From the NCBI RefSeq assembly GCF_000349325.1, contig NC_020504.1:5862053-5926052 (forward strand): a DNA stretch of 64,000 bases, given 5' to 3'. The position numbers were made by a program, and so were the translations under genes. This DNA is from Streptomyces davaonensis JCM 4913. Its GTDB lineage: Bacteria; Actinomycetota; Actinomycetes; Streptomycetales; Streptomycetaceae. Within the stretch, counting starts at the first letter, position 1. Each line of letters starts with the position of its first letter. Under the pieces are notes generated by a model that was not told the origin of the DNA, searched no databases, and worked only from the letters and a program-made list of their open reading frames with translations. Of the stretch, positions 1 through 9,773 are shown piece by piece.

Positions 1-1335
1 GCGTACGACGTGCGCGGAGTTGTCCCCGACCAGTGGGACGAGGCGCTCGCCGAGCTGTTCGGGGCGGCCTTCGTCCGGGTGACCGGCGCGACCGCGATCG
101 TGACCGGGCACGACATGCGCCCCTCGTCCCCCGGCCTCGCGGCGGCCTTTGCGCGCGGTGCGGCCGCGCAGGGCGTCGACGTCACCGAGATCGGCCTGTG
201 TTCCACGGACCAGCTGTACTACGCCTCCGGCGCGCTGGACCTGCCGGGCGCCATGTTCACGGCCTCGCACAACCCGGCCCAGTACAACGGCATCAAGCTG
301 TGCCGCGCGGGAGCGGCACCGGTCGGCCAGGACACGGGCCTGAGCGAGATCCGTGAACTGGTCGAGCGGTGGAGCGACGAGGGCGCCCCCGCACCCGCGG
401 CCACGACGGGAACGATCACCCACCGGGAGTCGTTGTCTGACTACGCGGCCCACCTCCGCTCGCTCGTCGACCTGACCTCCATCCGCCCCCTGAAGGTCGT
501 GGTCGACGCGGGCAACGGCATGGGCGGCCACACCGTGCCCACCGTGTTCGCGGGCCTGCCGCTCGACCTGGTCCCGATGTACTTCGAGCTGGACGGCACC
601 TTCCCCAACCACGAGGCCAACCCGCTCGACCCGGCGAACCTCGTCGACCTCCAGCACCGGGTCCGCGCGGAATCCGCCGACCTCGGCATCGCCTTCGACG
701 GCGACGCCGACCGCTGCTTCGTCGTCGACGAGCAGGGCGACCCGGTCTCCCCGTCCGCCATCACCGCCCTGGTCGCCTCGCGCGAACTGGCGCGGCACGG
801 CGGCAAGGGCACGATCATCCACAACCTGATCACTTCCTGGTCGGTCCCGGAGGTGGTGAAGGAGAACGGCGGCACACCGGTACGCACGCGCGTGGGCCAC
901 TCCTTCATCAAGGCCGAGATGGCGAAGTCCGGCGCGATCTTCGGCGGCGAGCACTCCGCGCACTACTACTTCGCCGACTTCTGGAACGCCGACACGGGCA
1001 TGCTGGCCGCGCTCCACGTCCTCGCGGCGCTGGGCGGCCAGGAGGGCCCGCTGTCCTCCCTGGTGGCCCAGTACGACCGCTACGTCGGCTCGGGCGAGAT
1101 CAACTCCACGGTCGCGGACCAGGCCGACCGCCTCGCAGCGATCCGCGAGACGTACGGAACCCGCGACGACGTAACCCTGGACAACCTCGACGGCCTCACC
1201 ATCACCTCCACCGACTGGTGGTTCAACGTCCGCCCCTCCAACACGGAACCCCTGCTGAGGCTCAACGCGGAGGCACGGGACGAGGAGACGATGACGAAGG
1301 TGCGGGACGAGGTGCTGGGGATCATCCGAGCCTGA
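1..1335 (+). CDS. manB: Phosphomannomutase/phosphoglucomutase, 5' end outside window
   Basis: Interconverts mannose-6-phosphate and mannose-1-phosphate (or the glucose pair) in the cytoplasm, feeding GDP-mannose synthesis. The frame is open from base 1 (A-Y-D before a GTG at 10), and family members begin with about 10 residues ahead of this point, so the true start lies upstream. Visible motifs, numbered from the GTG at 10: the phosphoserine loop TASHNP (Ser 86), the metal loop DGDADR near residue 230, the sugar-binding [10 protein letters not shown], and the phosphate-binding [10 protein letters not shown] near the C-terminus. It is first of a same-strand group with a Trm112-like gene, a SIS gene and manA, which supports a role in mannose metabolism. 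Whether it prefers mannose or glucose phosphates cannot be read from sequence. Confidence 0.95.
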   Translation, partial: AYDVRGVVPDQWDEALAELFGAAFVRVTGATAIVTGHDMRPSSPGLAAAFARGAAAQGVDVTEIGLCSTDQLYYASGALDLPGAMFTASHNPAQYNGIKLCRAGAAPVGQDTGLSEIRELVERWSDEGAPAPAATTGTITHRESLSDYAAHLRSLVDLTSIRPLKVVVDAGNGMGGHTVPTVFAGLPLDLVPMYFELDGTFPNHEANPLDPANLVDLQHRVRAESADLGIAFDGDADRCFVVDEQGDPVSPSAITALVASRELARHGGKGTIIHNLITSWSVPEVVKENGGTPVRTRVGHSFIKAEMAKSGAIFGGEHSAHYYFADFWNADTGMLAALHVLAALGGQEGPLSSLVAQYDRYVGSGEINSTVADQADRLAAIRETYGTRDDVTLDNLDGLTITSTDWWFNVRPSNTEPLLRLNAEARDEETMTKVRDEVLGIIRA

Positions 1336-1342
1336 CAGCGGG

Positions 1343-1448
1343 TCCTCAGCCCGTCCGGGGTTTGAGGACGAGGCCCGTTCAGGGCCGACAGCGGGGGTCT
1401 GGGGGCGGCAGCCCCCAGGGATGGGACGGGTAGGGGCGGCGGGGGCGA
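1343..1448 (+). repeat. Dispersed Streptomyces-type intergenic repeat with terminator-like hairpins
   Basis: This begins just after the manB stop. It contains two hairpins. Arms gtcctca (1342-1348) and tgaggac (1363-1369) form the first. The second is an 8-bp stem, ctgggggc (1399-1406) with gcccccag (1411-1418), loop ggca. A G-rich run follows. I recall this arrangement (a GTCCGG core, a TTGAGGACGAGG segment, then a G-rich hairpin) as a very common repeat behind genes in Streptomyces. That recognition is from memory. It probably acts as a transcription attenuator between manB and the next gene. Confidence 0.6.
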
Positions 1449-1552
1449 ACCCAACACAACGGCAACCCTCCTCCACCCCCCCAAGCCCCCCACCCCGGCG
1501 GTACCCTGACCAGGCACATCCACGCAACCCACCCGCCCCCGAAGGGACCCCC

Positions 1553-1723
1553 ATGCCGCTCGAAGCCGGTCTCCTGGAGATCCTCGCCTGCCCGGCCTGC
1601 CACGCCCCCCTCAAGGAGCAGGAAGCCGAGCTGATCTGCACCGGTCAGGACTGCGGCCTGGCCTACCCCGTCCGCGACGGCATCCCGGTCCTCCTCGTGG
1701 ACGAGGCCCGCCGCCCCGCGTAA
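1553..1723 (+). CDS. Trm112-like zinc-ribbon small protein
   Basis: A 56-residue protein with two cysteine pairs (Cys13/Cys16 and Cys29/Cys34) and the ending [13 protein letters not shown] typical of the Trm112/YcaR family. Eukaryotic and archaeal Trm112 proteins are activating partners for methyltransferases. The bacterial short forms are poorly understood. The ATG at 1553 is chosen because it gives the usual family length; the upstream in-frame extension is proline-rich repeat sequence. It lies between manB and the SIS gene, a position conserved in actinobacteria as I recall, so a link to sugar-phosphate metabolism is possible but unproven. Confidence 0.85.
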   Translation: MPLEAGLLEILACPACHAPLKEQEAELICTGQDCGLAYPVRDGIPVLLVDEARRPA

Positions 1724-1761
1724 CCCACCCACCCCACCCCGGCGATCGGAGGCTCCCGCCC

Positions 1762-2889
1762 GTGCTCGACGAATCGCTGCTCGACACCCCCGAGGCCCTC
1801 TCGGAGGCCGACCGCCGCGGCCTGCTCCGCGGCGCCGCCGAGGCAGGCGCCCGCGTCCGCACCGCCGCCCGCCACGCCACCGAGGCGGGTGTCCCGGACC
1901 TCAAACCCGACGGCCGCCCCCGCGCCGTCCTCATCGCGGGCCCCGGCGCCGCCGCCATCTGCGTCGCCGACTTCCTCGGCACCCTCGCCGGCCCCGGCAG
2001 CCCCGTCACCCGGCTGGCCCCGGCCGGCGTCGCCCCCGCCGCGGGCGCCCTGCGCTGGGAGCTGCCCGGCTGGGCCGGTTCCGTGGACCTGCTCCTGATC
2101 GCCACCCCGGACGGCACCGAACCCGGCCTGTCCCTGCTCGCCGAGCAGGCCTACCGCCGCGGCTGCACCGTCGCCGCCGTAGCCCCCGCCCGCACCCCGC
2201 TCGTCGAGGCCCTCGAGGCCGCCCACGGCCTGTTCGTACCGATGGCGACCGCCCCGTACGAGGAGGACACCCCCCTCGCCGCCTCCGCGCCCGGCGTCCT
2301 GTGGGCCCTGCTCACCCCGCTGCTCGCGCTCCTGGACCGCATCGGTCTGCTGGCTGCCCCGGCCGACGCGTTGGAGAAGGTCGCCGACCGCCTCGACCAC
2401 ATCGCCGAACGCTGCGGTCCCGCCATCGCGACGTACAGCAACCCCGCCAAGACCCTCGCCGCGGAGTTGGCCGACGCGCTCCCGGTGGTCTGGACCGAGG
2501 GCGCCTCGGCCGGCCCCGCGGGCCGCCGTTTCGCCGCCGCCCTCGCCGAACTCGCGGGCCGTCCGGCCGTCGTGGCCGAACTCCCCGAGGCGCTCGCCTC
2601 GCACAACGCCCTGCTCGCCGGCCCGCTGGCCGCCAGCGCCGACCCGGACGACTTCTTCCGCGACCGCGTGGAGGAGGCGCCCGCAATGCACGCGCGCGTG
2701 GTGCTGCTCCGGGACCGCCCCAGCGGCGGCCTCAGCGCCGCCCCCGCCGCCCGTGAACTGGCCCTGAGCCACGACACGCCGATCAGCGAACTGGAGCCGG
2801 AGCCCGGGGACGAACTGGAGAACCTCGCGGAGCTGATCGCCATCACGGATTTCGCCGCCGTTTACCTGGCGCTCGCCTCGGGCGCCTGA
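1762..2889 (+). CDS. SIS-domain protein, phosphoglucose/phosphomannose isomerase-like (TobH family)
   Basis: A 375-residue protein starting at GTG with a GGAGG ribosome site at 1748-1752. Residues about 50-120 look like the first half of a SIS (sugar isomerase) fold (AVLIAGPGAAAICVADFLG). The C-terminal half has an NPAK-L-A-EL stretch followed by PVVW and a late H-N segment, as in archaeal-type bifunctional phosphoglucose/phosphomannose isomerases. The mycobacterial counterpart between manB and manA is annotated TobH. Location between manB and manA suggests it acts on or regulates mannose/glucose phosphates. Sequence conservation with true isomerases is weak, so catalytic activity is not certain. 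Confidence 0.75.
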   Translation: MLDESLLDTPEALSEADRRGLLRGAAEAGARVRTAARHATEAGVPDLKPDGRPRAVLIAGPGAAAICVADFLGTLAGPGSPVTRLAPAGVAPAAGALRWELPGWAGSVDLLLIATPDGTEPGLSLLAEQAYRRGCTVAAVAPARTPLVEALEAAHGLFVPMATAPYEEDTPLAASAPGVLWALLTPLLALLDRIGLLAAPADALEKVADRLDHIAERCGPAIATYSNPAKTLAAELADALPVVWTEGASAGPAGRRFAAALAELAGRPAVVAELPEALASHNALLAGPLAASADPDDFFRDRVEEAPAMHARVVLLRDRPSGGLSAAPAARELALSHDTPISELEPEPGDELENLAELIAITDFAAVYLALASGA

Positions 2890-2955
2890 TCTGGCTCAGG
2901 ACGCCCTGACCGTCGTACGCGGGAGAGAAGCCGCGTCGTACGCAGAGAGAACCGC

Positions 2956-4107
2956 ATGGACCGCCTCGACAACACCATCCGCCCCTACGCGTGGGGTTCC
3001 ACCACCGCGATCCCGCAGCTCCTCGGGGTCGAACCGACCGGCGAACCGCAGGCGGAGATGTGGATGGGCGCCCACCCGGGCGCTCCGTCGCGCACCGGCA
3101 GGGGCACGCTCGTCGACATCATCGACGCCGACCCGGAGCGGGAACTCGGACACGCGTGCGTGGCCAAGTTCGGCCCCCGGCTGCCGTTCCTGCTGAAGAT
3201 CCTCGCGGCGGGCGCACCGCTCTCCCTCCAGGTCCACCCCAACCTGGCGCAGGCGAAGGAGGGGTACGCCGACGAAGAGCGCCGGGGCATTCCCCTCGAC
3301 GCCGGTCACCGCAACTACAAGGACGCCAACCACAAGCCCGAACTGATCTGCGCCCTCACCGAGTTCGACGGCCTGTGCGGCTTCCGTGACCCGGTCCAGG
3401 CCGCCGATCTGCTCGACGGCCTCGGCGTCGACTCGCTCAAGCCGTACGTCGACCTGCTGCACGCCCACCCCGAGGAGGCCGCCCTCCGCGAGGTGCTGAC
3501 CGCGATCCTCACCGCCGACCCGGATGAGATGACCCGCACGGTCACCGAGACCGCGGCCGCCTGCACCCACCTCGGCGGCGACTACGCGCCCTACGCCGAC
3601 ATCGCCCACCACTACCCGGGCGACCCGGGCGTCATCGCCGCGATGCTGCTCAACCGCGTCCGCCTCCAGCCCGGCGAGGCCCTCTACCTCGGCGCGGGCA
3701 TCCCGCACGCCTACCTCAGCGGCCTCGGCGTCGAGATCATGGCCAACTCCGACAACGTCCTGCGCTGCGGACTGACCCCCAAGCACGTCGACGTCCCCGA
3801 ACTCCTGCGCATCGTCCGCTTCGAGGCCGCCGACGCCGGTGTCCTGCGCCCGGAGGCCGCCCCGGACGACGAGGAGGTCTACGAGACCCCGATCGACGAG
3901 TTCCGCCTCTCCCGGTACGTCCTCCCCGAGGGCACCGCCCCGCACGACCTCACCCGCCCCACGCCGCAGATCCTGCTGTGCACGGCGGGCTCCGTACGGG
4001 CGGGGGAGCACGAGCTGAAGCCCGGTCAGTCGGTCTTCGTACCCGCAGGTGAGAAGGCCGAGGTCGGCGGCGTGGGCACCGTCTTCCGTGCCACTGTGAT
4101 CGTATGA
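2956..4107 (+). CDS. manA: Mannose-6-phosphate isomerase, class I
   Basis: Converts fructose-6-phosphate to mannose-6-phosphate, the entry step for GDP-mannose, and pairs with the upstream mutase. The 383-residue protein shows the type I zinc site: LQVHP (Gln92, His94), Glu129 in NHKPEL, and His251 in GAGIPHAYLSG. The N-terminal PYAWGS motif and C-terminal cupin segment (ILLCTAGS ... GQSVFVPAG) are also typical. Full family length. ATG at 2956 follows a GAGAGAA stretch. It lies 66 bp after the SIS gene on the same strand, so probably in the same transcription unit. Confidence 0.95.
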   Translation: MDRLDNTIRPYAWGSTTAIPQLLGVEPTGEPQAEMWMGAHPGAPSRTGRGTLVDIIDADPERELGHACVAKFGPRLPFLLKILAAGAPLSLQVHPNLAQAKEGYADEERRGIPLDAGHRNYKDANHKPELICALTEFDGLCGFRDPVQAADLLDGLGVDSLKPYVDLLHAHPEEAALREVLTAILTADPDEMTRTVTETAAACTHLGGDYAPYADIAHHYPGDPGVIAAMLLNRVRLQPGEALYLGAGIPHAYLSGLGVEIMANSDNVLRCGLTPKHVDVPELLRIVRFEAADAGVLRPEAAPDDEEVYETPIDEFRLSRYVLPEGTAPHDLTRPTPQILLCTAGSVRAGEHELKPGQSVFVPAGEKAEVGGVGTVFRATVIV

Positions 4108-4232
4108 CCGGCCTTGTGGACACCTGACGCACCACACCCGGGCAAGGCTGCAACAATGGCCCACCGGCAAAGGACGGGCAAAGCCACAAGGGGCCGCGCC
4201 CGGGACGGCGTACGAAGGGACAACGCGGGCAC

Positions 4233-5213
4233 ATGAGCGCGTCAGGCGGTACCAAGGCGATCGTGGCGGCACTCGCCGCCAACCTCGCAATCGCGGCATC
4301 GAAGTTCGTGGCGTTCCTGTTCAGCGGCTCGTCCTCGATGCTCGCCGAGTCGGTGCACTCGCTCGCCGACTCCGGCAACCAGGCTCTGCTGCTCGTCGGC
4401 GGCAAGAAGGCCCAGCGCGAGGCGACCCCGCAGCATCCCTTCGGCTACGGCCGCGAGCGCTACATCTACGCCTTCCTCGTCTCGATCGTGCTGTTCTCCG
4501 TCGGTGGCATGTTCGCCATCTACGAGGGCTACGAGAAGATCAAGCACCCGCACGAGATCGAGCACTGGTACTGGCCGGTGGGCGTCCTCGTCTTCGCGAT
4601 CATCGCCGAGACCTTCTCCTTCCGGACCGCCATCAAGGAGTCCAACGGACTGCGCGGCCAGAAGTCCTGGAAGGAGTTCGTCCGCCACGCCAAGGCGCCC
4701 GAGCTGCCCGTCGTCCTGCTGGAGGACCTCGGCGCGCTGGTCGGTCTGATCCTGGCCCTCGGCGGCGTCGGTCTCGCCCTCGCCACCGGCGACGGCGTCT
4801 GGGACGGCATCGGCACCCTGTGCATCGGTGTGCTGCTCATCCTGATCGCGCTCGTGCTGGCCGCCGAGACCAAGTCGCTGCTGCTCGGCGAGGCCGCGGG
4901 CGTCGAGGAGGTCGAGAAGATCGAGGCCGCGATCGTCGACGGCGACACCGTCACCCGCATCATCCACATGCGCACGCTGCACCTCGGCCCCGAGGAGCTG
5001 CTCGTCGCGGCCAAGATCGCCGTCCAGCACGACGACACGGCCACCGAGATCGCCACCGCCATCGACGCGGCCGAGGCCCGTATCCGTACGGCCGTCCCGA
5101 TCGCCCGCGTCATCTACCTGGAGCCGGACGTCTACAGCGAGACCGAGGCGGCCCGCGGCGCCGACCGCGAGGCCACGCCCGGCGGCCCCGCCCCGGAGAG
5201 CGCCGGCCACTGA
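4233..5213 (+). CDS. Cation diffusion facilitator family transporter (ZnT9-like)
   Basis: A 326-residue membrane protein with about six membrane spans and a C-terminal cytoplasmic domain, as in zinc/manganese/iron exporters of the CDF family. The first metal motif is present in AESVHSLADSGNQ (Glu39, His42, Asp46). In the fifth span the usual HxxxD is replaced by LLEDLGALVGL, the pattern I associate with the SLC30A9/ZnT9 branch, where transport substrate is less certain. ATG 4233 follows GAAGGGA at 4213-4219. A strong terminator follows it. Metal specificity cannot be assigned. Confidence 0.85.
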   Translation: MSASGGTKAIVAALAANLAIAASKFVAFLFSGSSSMLAESVHSLADSGNQALLLVGGKKAQREATPQHPFGYGRERYIYAFLVSIVLFSVGGMFAIYEGYEKIKHPHEIEHWYWPVGVLVFAIIAETFSFRTAIKESNGLRGQKSWKEFVRHAKAPELPVVLLEDLGALVGLILALGGVGLALATGDGVWDGIGTLCIGVLLILIALVLAAETKSLLLGEAAGVEEVEKIEAAIVDGDTVTRIIHMRTLHLGPEELLVAAKIAVQHDDTATEIATAIDAAEARIRTAVPIARVIYLEPDVYSETEAARGADREATPGGPAPESAGH

Positions 5214-5225
5214 CGGCACGCATGA

Positions 5226-5260
5226 CGAAGGGTCCGCCGAGCGCTTCGGCGGACCCTTCG
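5226..5260. terminator. Bidirectional factor-independent terminator
   Basis: Perfect 15-bp inverted repeat, 5226-5240 with 5246-5260, loop gcgct. It lies between the convergent efflux gene and signal peptidase gene and can serve both. Confidence 0.85.
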
Positions 5261-5308
5261 TCGTACTACTCGCTCGTACTGCTTGGTCGTACTACGACGA
5301 CCCGTGCC

Positions 5309-5986
5309 TCACAGATGATCCGGCCACAACGCCGTCTGCTCCGCCGGCCGCCGCCGCAGGACCCGCGTCCCGATCCCGAGGATCAGCCCCAACAGCGCGA
5401 GCAGCAGCCCGAGCAGCGTGGCCACCCCGAGCAGCACGGGCCCCACGAAACTGTCGATCACCCGCCCCCGCACGGCTTCCACCGGAACCGTCCCGGCGTG
5501 GTCCTCGGGGAAGGCCCGAGAGTCCCGCGCGTTCGCCCGATGATCACCGAGCAGGAAGATCCGCCCCTCGGGCACGGTCACGTCGTACGGCCGGTGCAGC
5601 CCGTCCGCGATGCCGTCCTTCACATACGACTCGCGCAGCCGCTCGCCGTTGACGGTGATCGCCTCCCGGGACGTGTCCGGCGCCTCGCAGCACACCACGC
5701 GGTCGCCGCCCACACCGATCACGCGCTGCATCACGTCCACCCCGGACCCGTACCGCTCCGGCGCCGAGTACAGCACCACATCGCCGGGCCGCACCTCGTC
5801 CCCGTCGACGCGCTCGGCGACGATCCGGTCGCCGACGACGTACGTGGGCGACATGCTGTCGCCGTTCACCCGGGACAGGACATACCCGGTCCGCAACCAC
5901 ACCAGCGATCCGGCCACCAGCGCCAGCCCGAGCAGCCCCACCGCCCACGCCGTCACCATGACCTTGCGCGCCGTGCCCGCCTGCAT
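5309..5986 (-). CDS. Type I signal peptidase family protein (S26), catalytic Lys replaced by Gln
   Basis: A 225-residue membrane protein of the S26 family, which removes signal peptides from exported proteins. An N-terminal span (about 10-32) is followed by the nucleophile motif GDSMSPT (Ser44), then DVMQRVIGVGGD, LLGDHRANARDSR and a second span near the C-terminus (about 182-207). Bacterial enzymes normally have Lys just before the RVIG segment; here it is Gln87. The usual GDN is GDH. So the nucleophile is kept but the general base is missing or supplied elsewhere. ATG 5986 has a GGGAGGGAG ribosome site; longer upstream in-frame sequence lacks one. It is divergent from sahH. It may be an inactive or divergent paralogue; Streptomyces carry several signal peptidases. 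Confidence 0.85.
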   Translation of the reverse strand: MQAGTARKVMVTAWAVGLLGLALVAGSLVWLRTGYVLSRVNGDSMSPTYVVGDRIVAERVDGDEVRPGDVVLYSAPERYGSGVDVMQRVIGVGGDRVVCCEAPDTSREAITVNGERLRESYVKDGIADGLHRPYDVTVPEGRIFLLGDHRANARDSRAFPEDHAGTVPVEAVRGRVIDSFVGPVLLGVATLLGLLLALLGLILGIGTRVLRRRPAEQTALWPDHL

Positions 5987-6384
5987 CGCCACTCCCTCCC
6001 CACGCGGAACTCCCGCGGCGGGAGAGAGTAGCGATCTTCCGCGAACCCCCTGCGCGGGCCCCCGCCCCACTCGACGCCCTCGGCGGACCGCGCGCACCCC
6101 CGCGCACTCCGTCCACCGGCCCCCACAGCCGCCCGCGATGGCTCGATCTGTCCGGAGGCGGACTGGGGCGGCAGGGTCGACCGGTGTAGCTTGGGACGGA
6201 GCCAGACGTCGCTGCTGATGGCGGTCGGGCGGTCCCGGCAAGGACCGGCCGAGGGAGAGAGGGCCTCCGACGGACTGCGCTGCGCGCACGCGGGCATGCC
6301 TGTGTCCTCCTCGGGCACTCCTGTGTCCGCCGCCGCGCAGAACAGCCCTACCCACCTCGACCCAACCCCGAGGAGCAGCTCGCA
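5987..6384. promoter_or_regulatory. Divergent promoter region and long sahH leader
   Basis: A 398-bp non-coding gap. A possible -10 TAGCTT lies at 6187-6192 on the plus strand with a weak upstream CTGGGG, which would give sahH a leader of almost 200 nt. GAGGAG at 6370-6375 is the sahH ribosome site. A partly complementary pair, cgacgga (about 6268-6274) with tccgccg (about 6325-6331), could close a structured element. It does not match the SAH riboswitch consensus as I know it. No gene is seen here. Confidence 0.4.
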
Positions 6385-7842
<1,458 letters not shown>

Positions 7843-7917
7843 TCCGGATTCCGGCTCCGGGGTGAGCACGCCCGTGCCGCGCGTGCATCGATGCGCTCAC
7901 CCCGCAGCAGGTCCTCA

Positions 7918-7954
7918 GGGCAGGCCCCCGCACCCCCGTGTCGGGGGCCTGCCC
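7918..7954 (+). terminator. sahH terminator
   Basis: Perfect 13-bp inverted repeat, 7918-7930 with 7942-7954, loop of 11 nt. A further pair just upstream, ggggtgagc (7859-7867) and gctcacccc (7895-7903), may form a second hairpin. Confidence 0.75.
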
Positions 7955-8010
7955 GTCTGGCCCTCGCGGCCCCTACCGGCCGGACCAGCCCGTCACGACC
8001 CAGGACCCCC

Positions 8011-8625
8011 ATGCCCCGCGGCCGCTATTCGCTCCATGATCCGCACGATCACACCCCCCTCGCAGAAGAGCACTTCCACTGCGCGCCCGGCCCTTCCGGC
8101 TGGCGCTACGTCTCCCAGTTGACCGCCCCCTCGGGCGACCCGACCGGCTCCGTCGACCTCGCCCTCGACGAACTCGGCCGCCCCATCCGCCTCGAACTGC
8201 ACGCCGGTGGCTGGCAGGTGCGCGGTGCCGCCCTCGACGGCGTCACCTGGGTCCGTACGGACCCCACCGGGACCGACGCCACGGAAGGCAATGTGCGCGC
8301 CCACGCCTTCACCGGCACGTCCCCCGCGTTCCTGGTCGCCACCACTCGTCTCCTGCGCCTCACCCCTTCCGGTTCCGCCACCCGGGTACGCCTCGTCTGC
8401 TTCACGGACCCAGTGCTCGCCCCGCGCACCGTCGACCAGTCCTGGGCCCTGCTGAGAAGAGAAGCACACGCCACTGACAATGGCCCTCTGACGGTGGACG
8501 AGTACCAGGTCACAGCGCTGGACACGGGGGAGCAGCACGCCGTGCACATCGCCGGGGACGTGGTTCTGGCGGCGCCCGGGATCGAACTGGAGGACCTGGA
8601 ATCACCGCCGTCCACGTTCGCCTGA
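8011..8625 (+). CDS. Conserved hypothetical protein
   Basis: A 204-residue protein I cannot assign to a named family. The ATG at 8011 is chosen because the in-frame sequence upstream overlaps the sahH terminator hairpin. It has no signal peptide or membrane span. The N-terminus is rich in His and Asp (HDPHDHTPLAEEHFH), and the rest alternates beta-strand-like segments (SVDLALDELGRPIRLELHAGGWQVRGA; VRLVCFTDPVLAPRTVDQSW), suggesting an all-beta soluble domain. Codon use matches its neighbours, so it looks genuine. It ends just before the convergent RDD gene. Confidence 0.65.
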   Translation: MPRGRYSLHDPHDHTPLAEEHFHCAPGPSGWRYVSQLTAPSGDPTGSVDLALDELGRPIRLELHAGGWQVRGAALDGVTWVRTDPTGTDATEGNVRAHAFTGTSPAFLVATTRLLRLTPSGSATRVRLVCFTDPVLAPRTVDQSWALLRREAHATDNGPLTVDEYQVTALDTGEQHAVHIAGDVVLAAPGIELEDLESPPSTFA

Positions 8626-8665
8626 GCAGCCGAGGGACCGGACGAGATCGCCCGTCGGGCGGGGG

Positions 8666-9643
8666 TCACGCAGGCGGCACGAATCCGGTGCCGGGACGTT
8701 GGGCGGAGGGCTCTTCGATCGGCGCCGGGGCAGCGGGCTGCTCCACGGAGCGCTGTTCCGAGTTCGGCTGAGCTGAGTTGGGCTGAGCGGTCGGCGGTCC
8801 GTACGGACCGGATGCCTGAGCGGGCTGAGGCCAGCCACCGGCCCCGGCGGGCGGCGCCACAGCCCCATTCCGTACCGGTCCGTGCGCTGCCGGTCCGTTC
8901 CCGAAGGCCCGCCGGGCCTCGCGGGCCTGCCGCTCCTGGAGCACGGCCGCCAGATACGCCGCCGGCGGCACACCCTGCGGCGCCGGCGCACCCGTACGCG
9001 CCGCGAGATCAGCCGCGAGCCGCTCCGCCATCCTCCAGCTGACCTGCGGATCCAACTGCTGCATCCGAGTCAGGTACTGGCGGACAGCGAGCCACAGACC
9101 ATCGGGAACCGCCGAGAGATCCAGCCCCGAGAACCGCCCGGCCAGCCAAGGCGGAGGCGGCGGCACAAAGCCGCCCCGGGCCGTCGGCACCCGCTCCCGT
9201 ACGACGAGCGTCCCCGCGAACACATCCCCGAGCCGCCGCCCCCGTGCCGAGACCAGCGACGCGACACAGGCGACGACGCCGAAGGTCAGCAGAATCTCGA
9301 TGACACCGATCGCACCCCGCACCAGCGCATGCCGGAACCGGATCGGCCCACCGTCGTCCCGCACCACACGCAGCCCGCAGGCCATCTTCCCGAGCGAACG
9401 GCCCTGACTGAGCGTCTCGACCGCGATCGGCGCGCCCACCAGCACCAGAATGAACGAGGCGATCGACACCGCGATCTGCGCCGCCTCGTCCAGCGAAGCC
9501 GTGGCCGCGACCAGCCCGATCGTCACGGCGATATAGACAGCGACGGCCACGACCAGATCGAGCAGCACGGCAAGAGCCCTGCTGGGCAGCCTCGCAGGGC
9601 GCAACTCAAGCGCCACCGCCTCGCCCGTCACCAGCTCACTCAC
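8666..9643 (-). CDS. RDD family membrane protein
   Basis: A 325-residue membrane protein. The RDD domain occupies about residues 15-165: LPSRALAVLLDLVVAV with the Arg and Asp of the first helix, further spans, then SLGKMACGLRVV and GRRLGDVFAGTLVV, classic for the family. The C-terminal half is soluble and ends in a long Pro/Ala/Gln-rich tail. RDD proteins are mostly uncharacterised, some linked to ion transport. GTG 9643 is chosen (GGGGAAGGA upstream); a longer reading would run over the start of the divergent spoIIM-type gene. The divergent pairing with that gene and the nearby MoxR/DUF58 cluster suggests a shared membrane process. Confidence 0.85.
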   Translation of the reverse strand: MSELVTGEAVALELRPARLPSRALAVLLDLVVAVAVYIAVTIGLVAATASLDEAAQIAVSIASFILVLVGAPIAVETLSQGRSLGKMACGLRVVRDDGGPIRFRHALVRGAIGVIEILLTFGVVACVASLVSARGRRLGDVFAGTLVVRERVPTARGGFVPPPPPWLAGRFSGLDLSAVPDGLWLAVRQYLTRMQQLDPQVSWRMAERLAADLAARTGAPAPQGVPPAAYLAAVLQERQAREARRAFGNGPAAHGPVRNGAVAPPAGAGGWPQPAQASGPYGPPTAQPNSAQPNSEQRSVEQPAAPAPIEEPSAQRPGTGFVPPA

Positions 9644-9773
9644 GCCCGCCGTCCTTCCCCTGACCTGCCCCTGGAACCGCCAGTCTGCCAAGCTGAGGGC
9701 ACATCGCGCCCCAGTACGACAAGCTGACAGCCCCGACGAGCCGCCGACGAACAGCCGAGGAGCAGGCACACCG

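Noticed and set aside
6187..6384. SAH riboswitch ahead of sahH
   Set aside because: Only a GCGCTGC fragment and a short possible stem match; the full conserved core as I know it is not present. A covariance-model search would decide.
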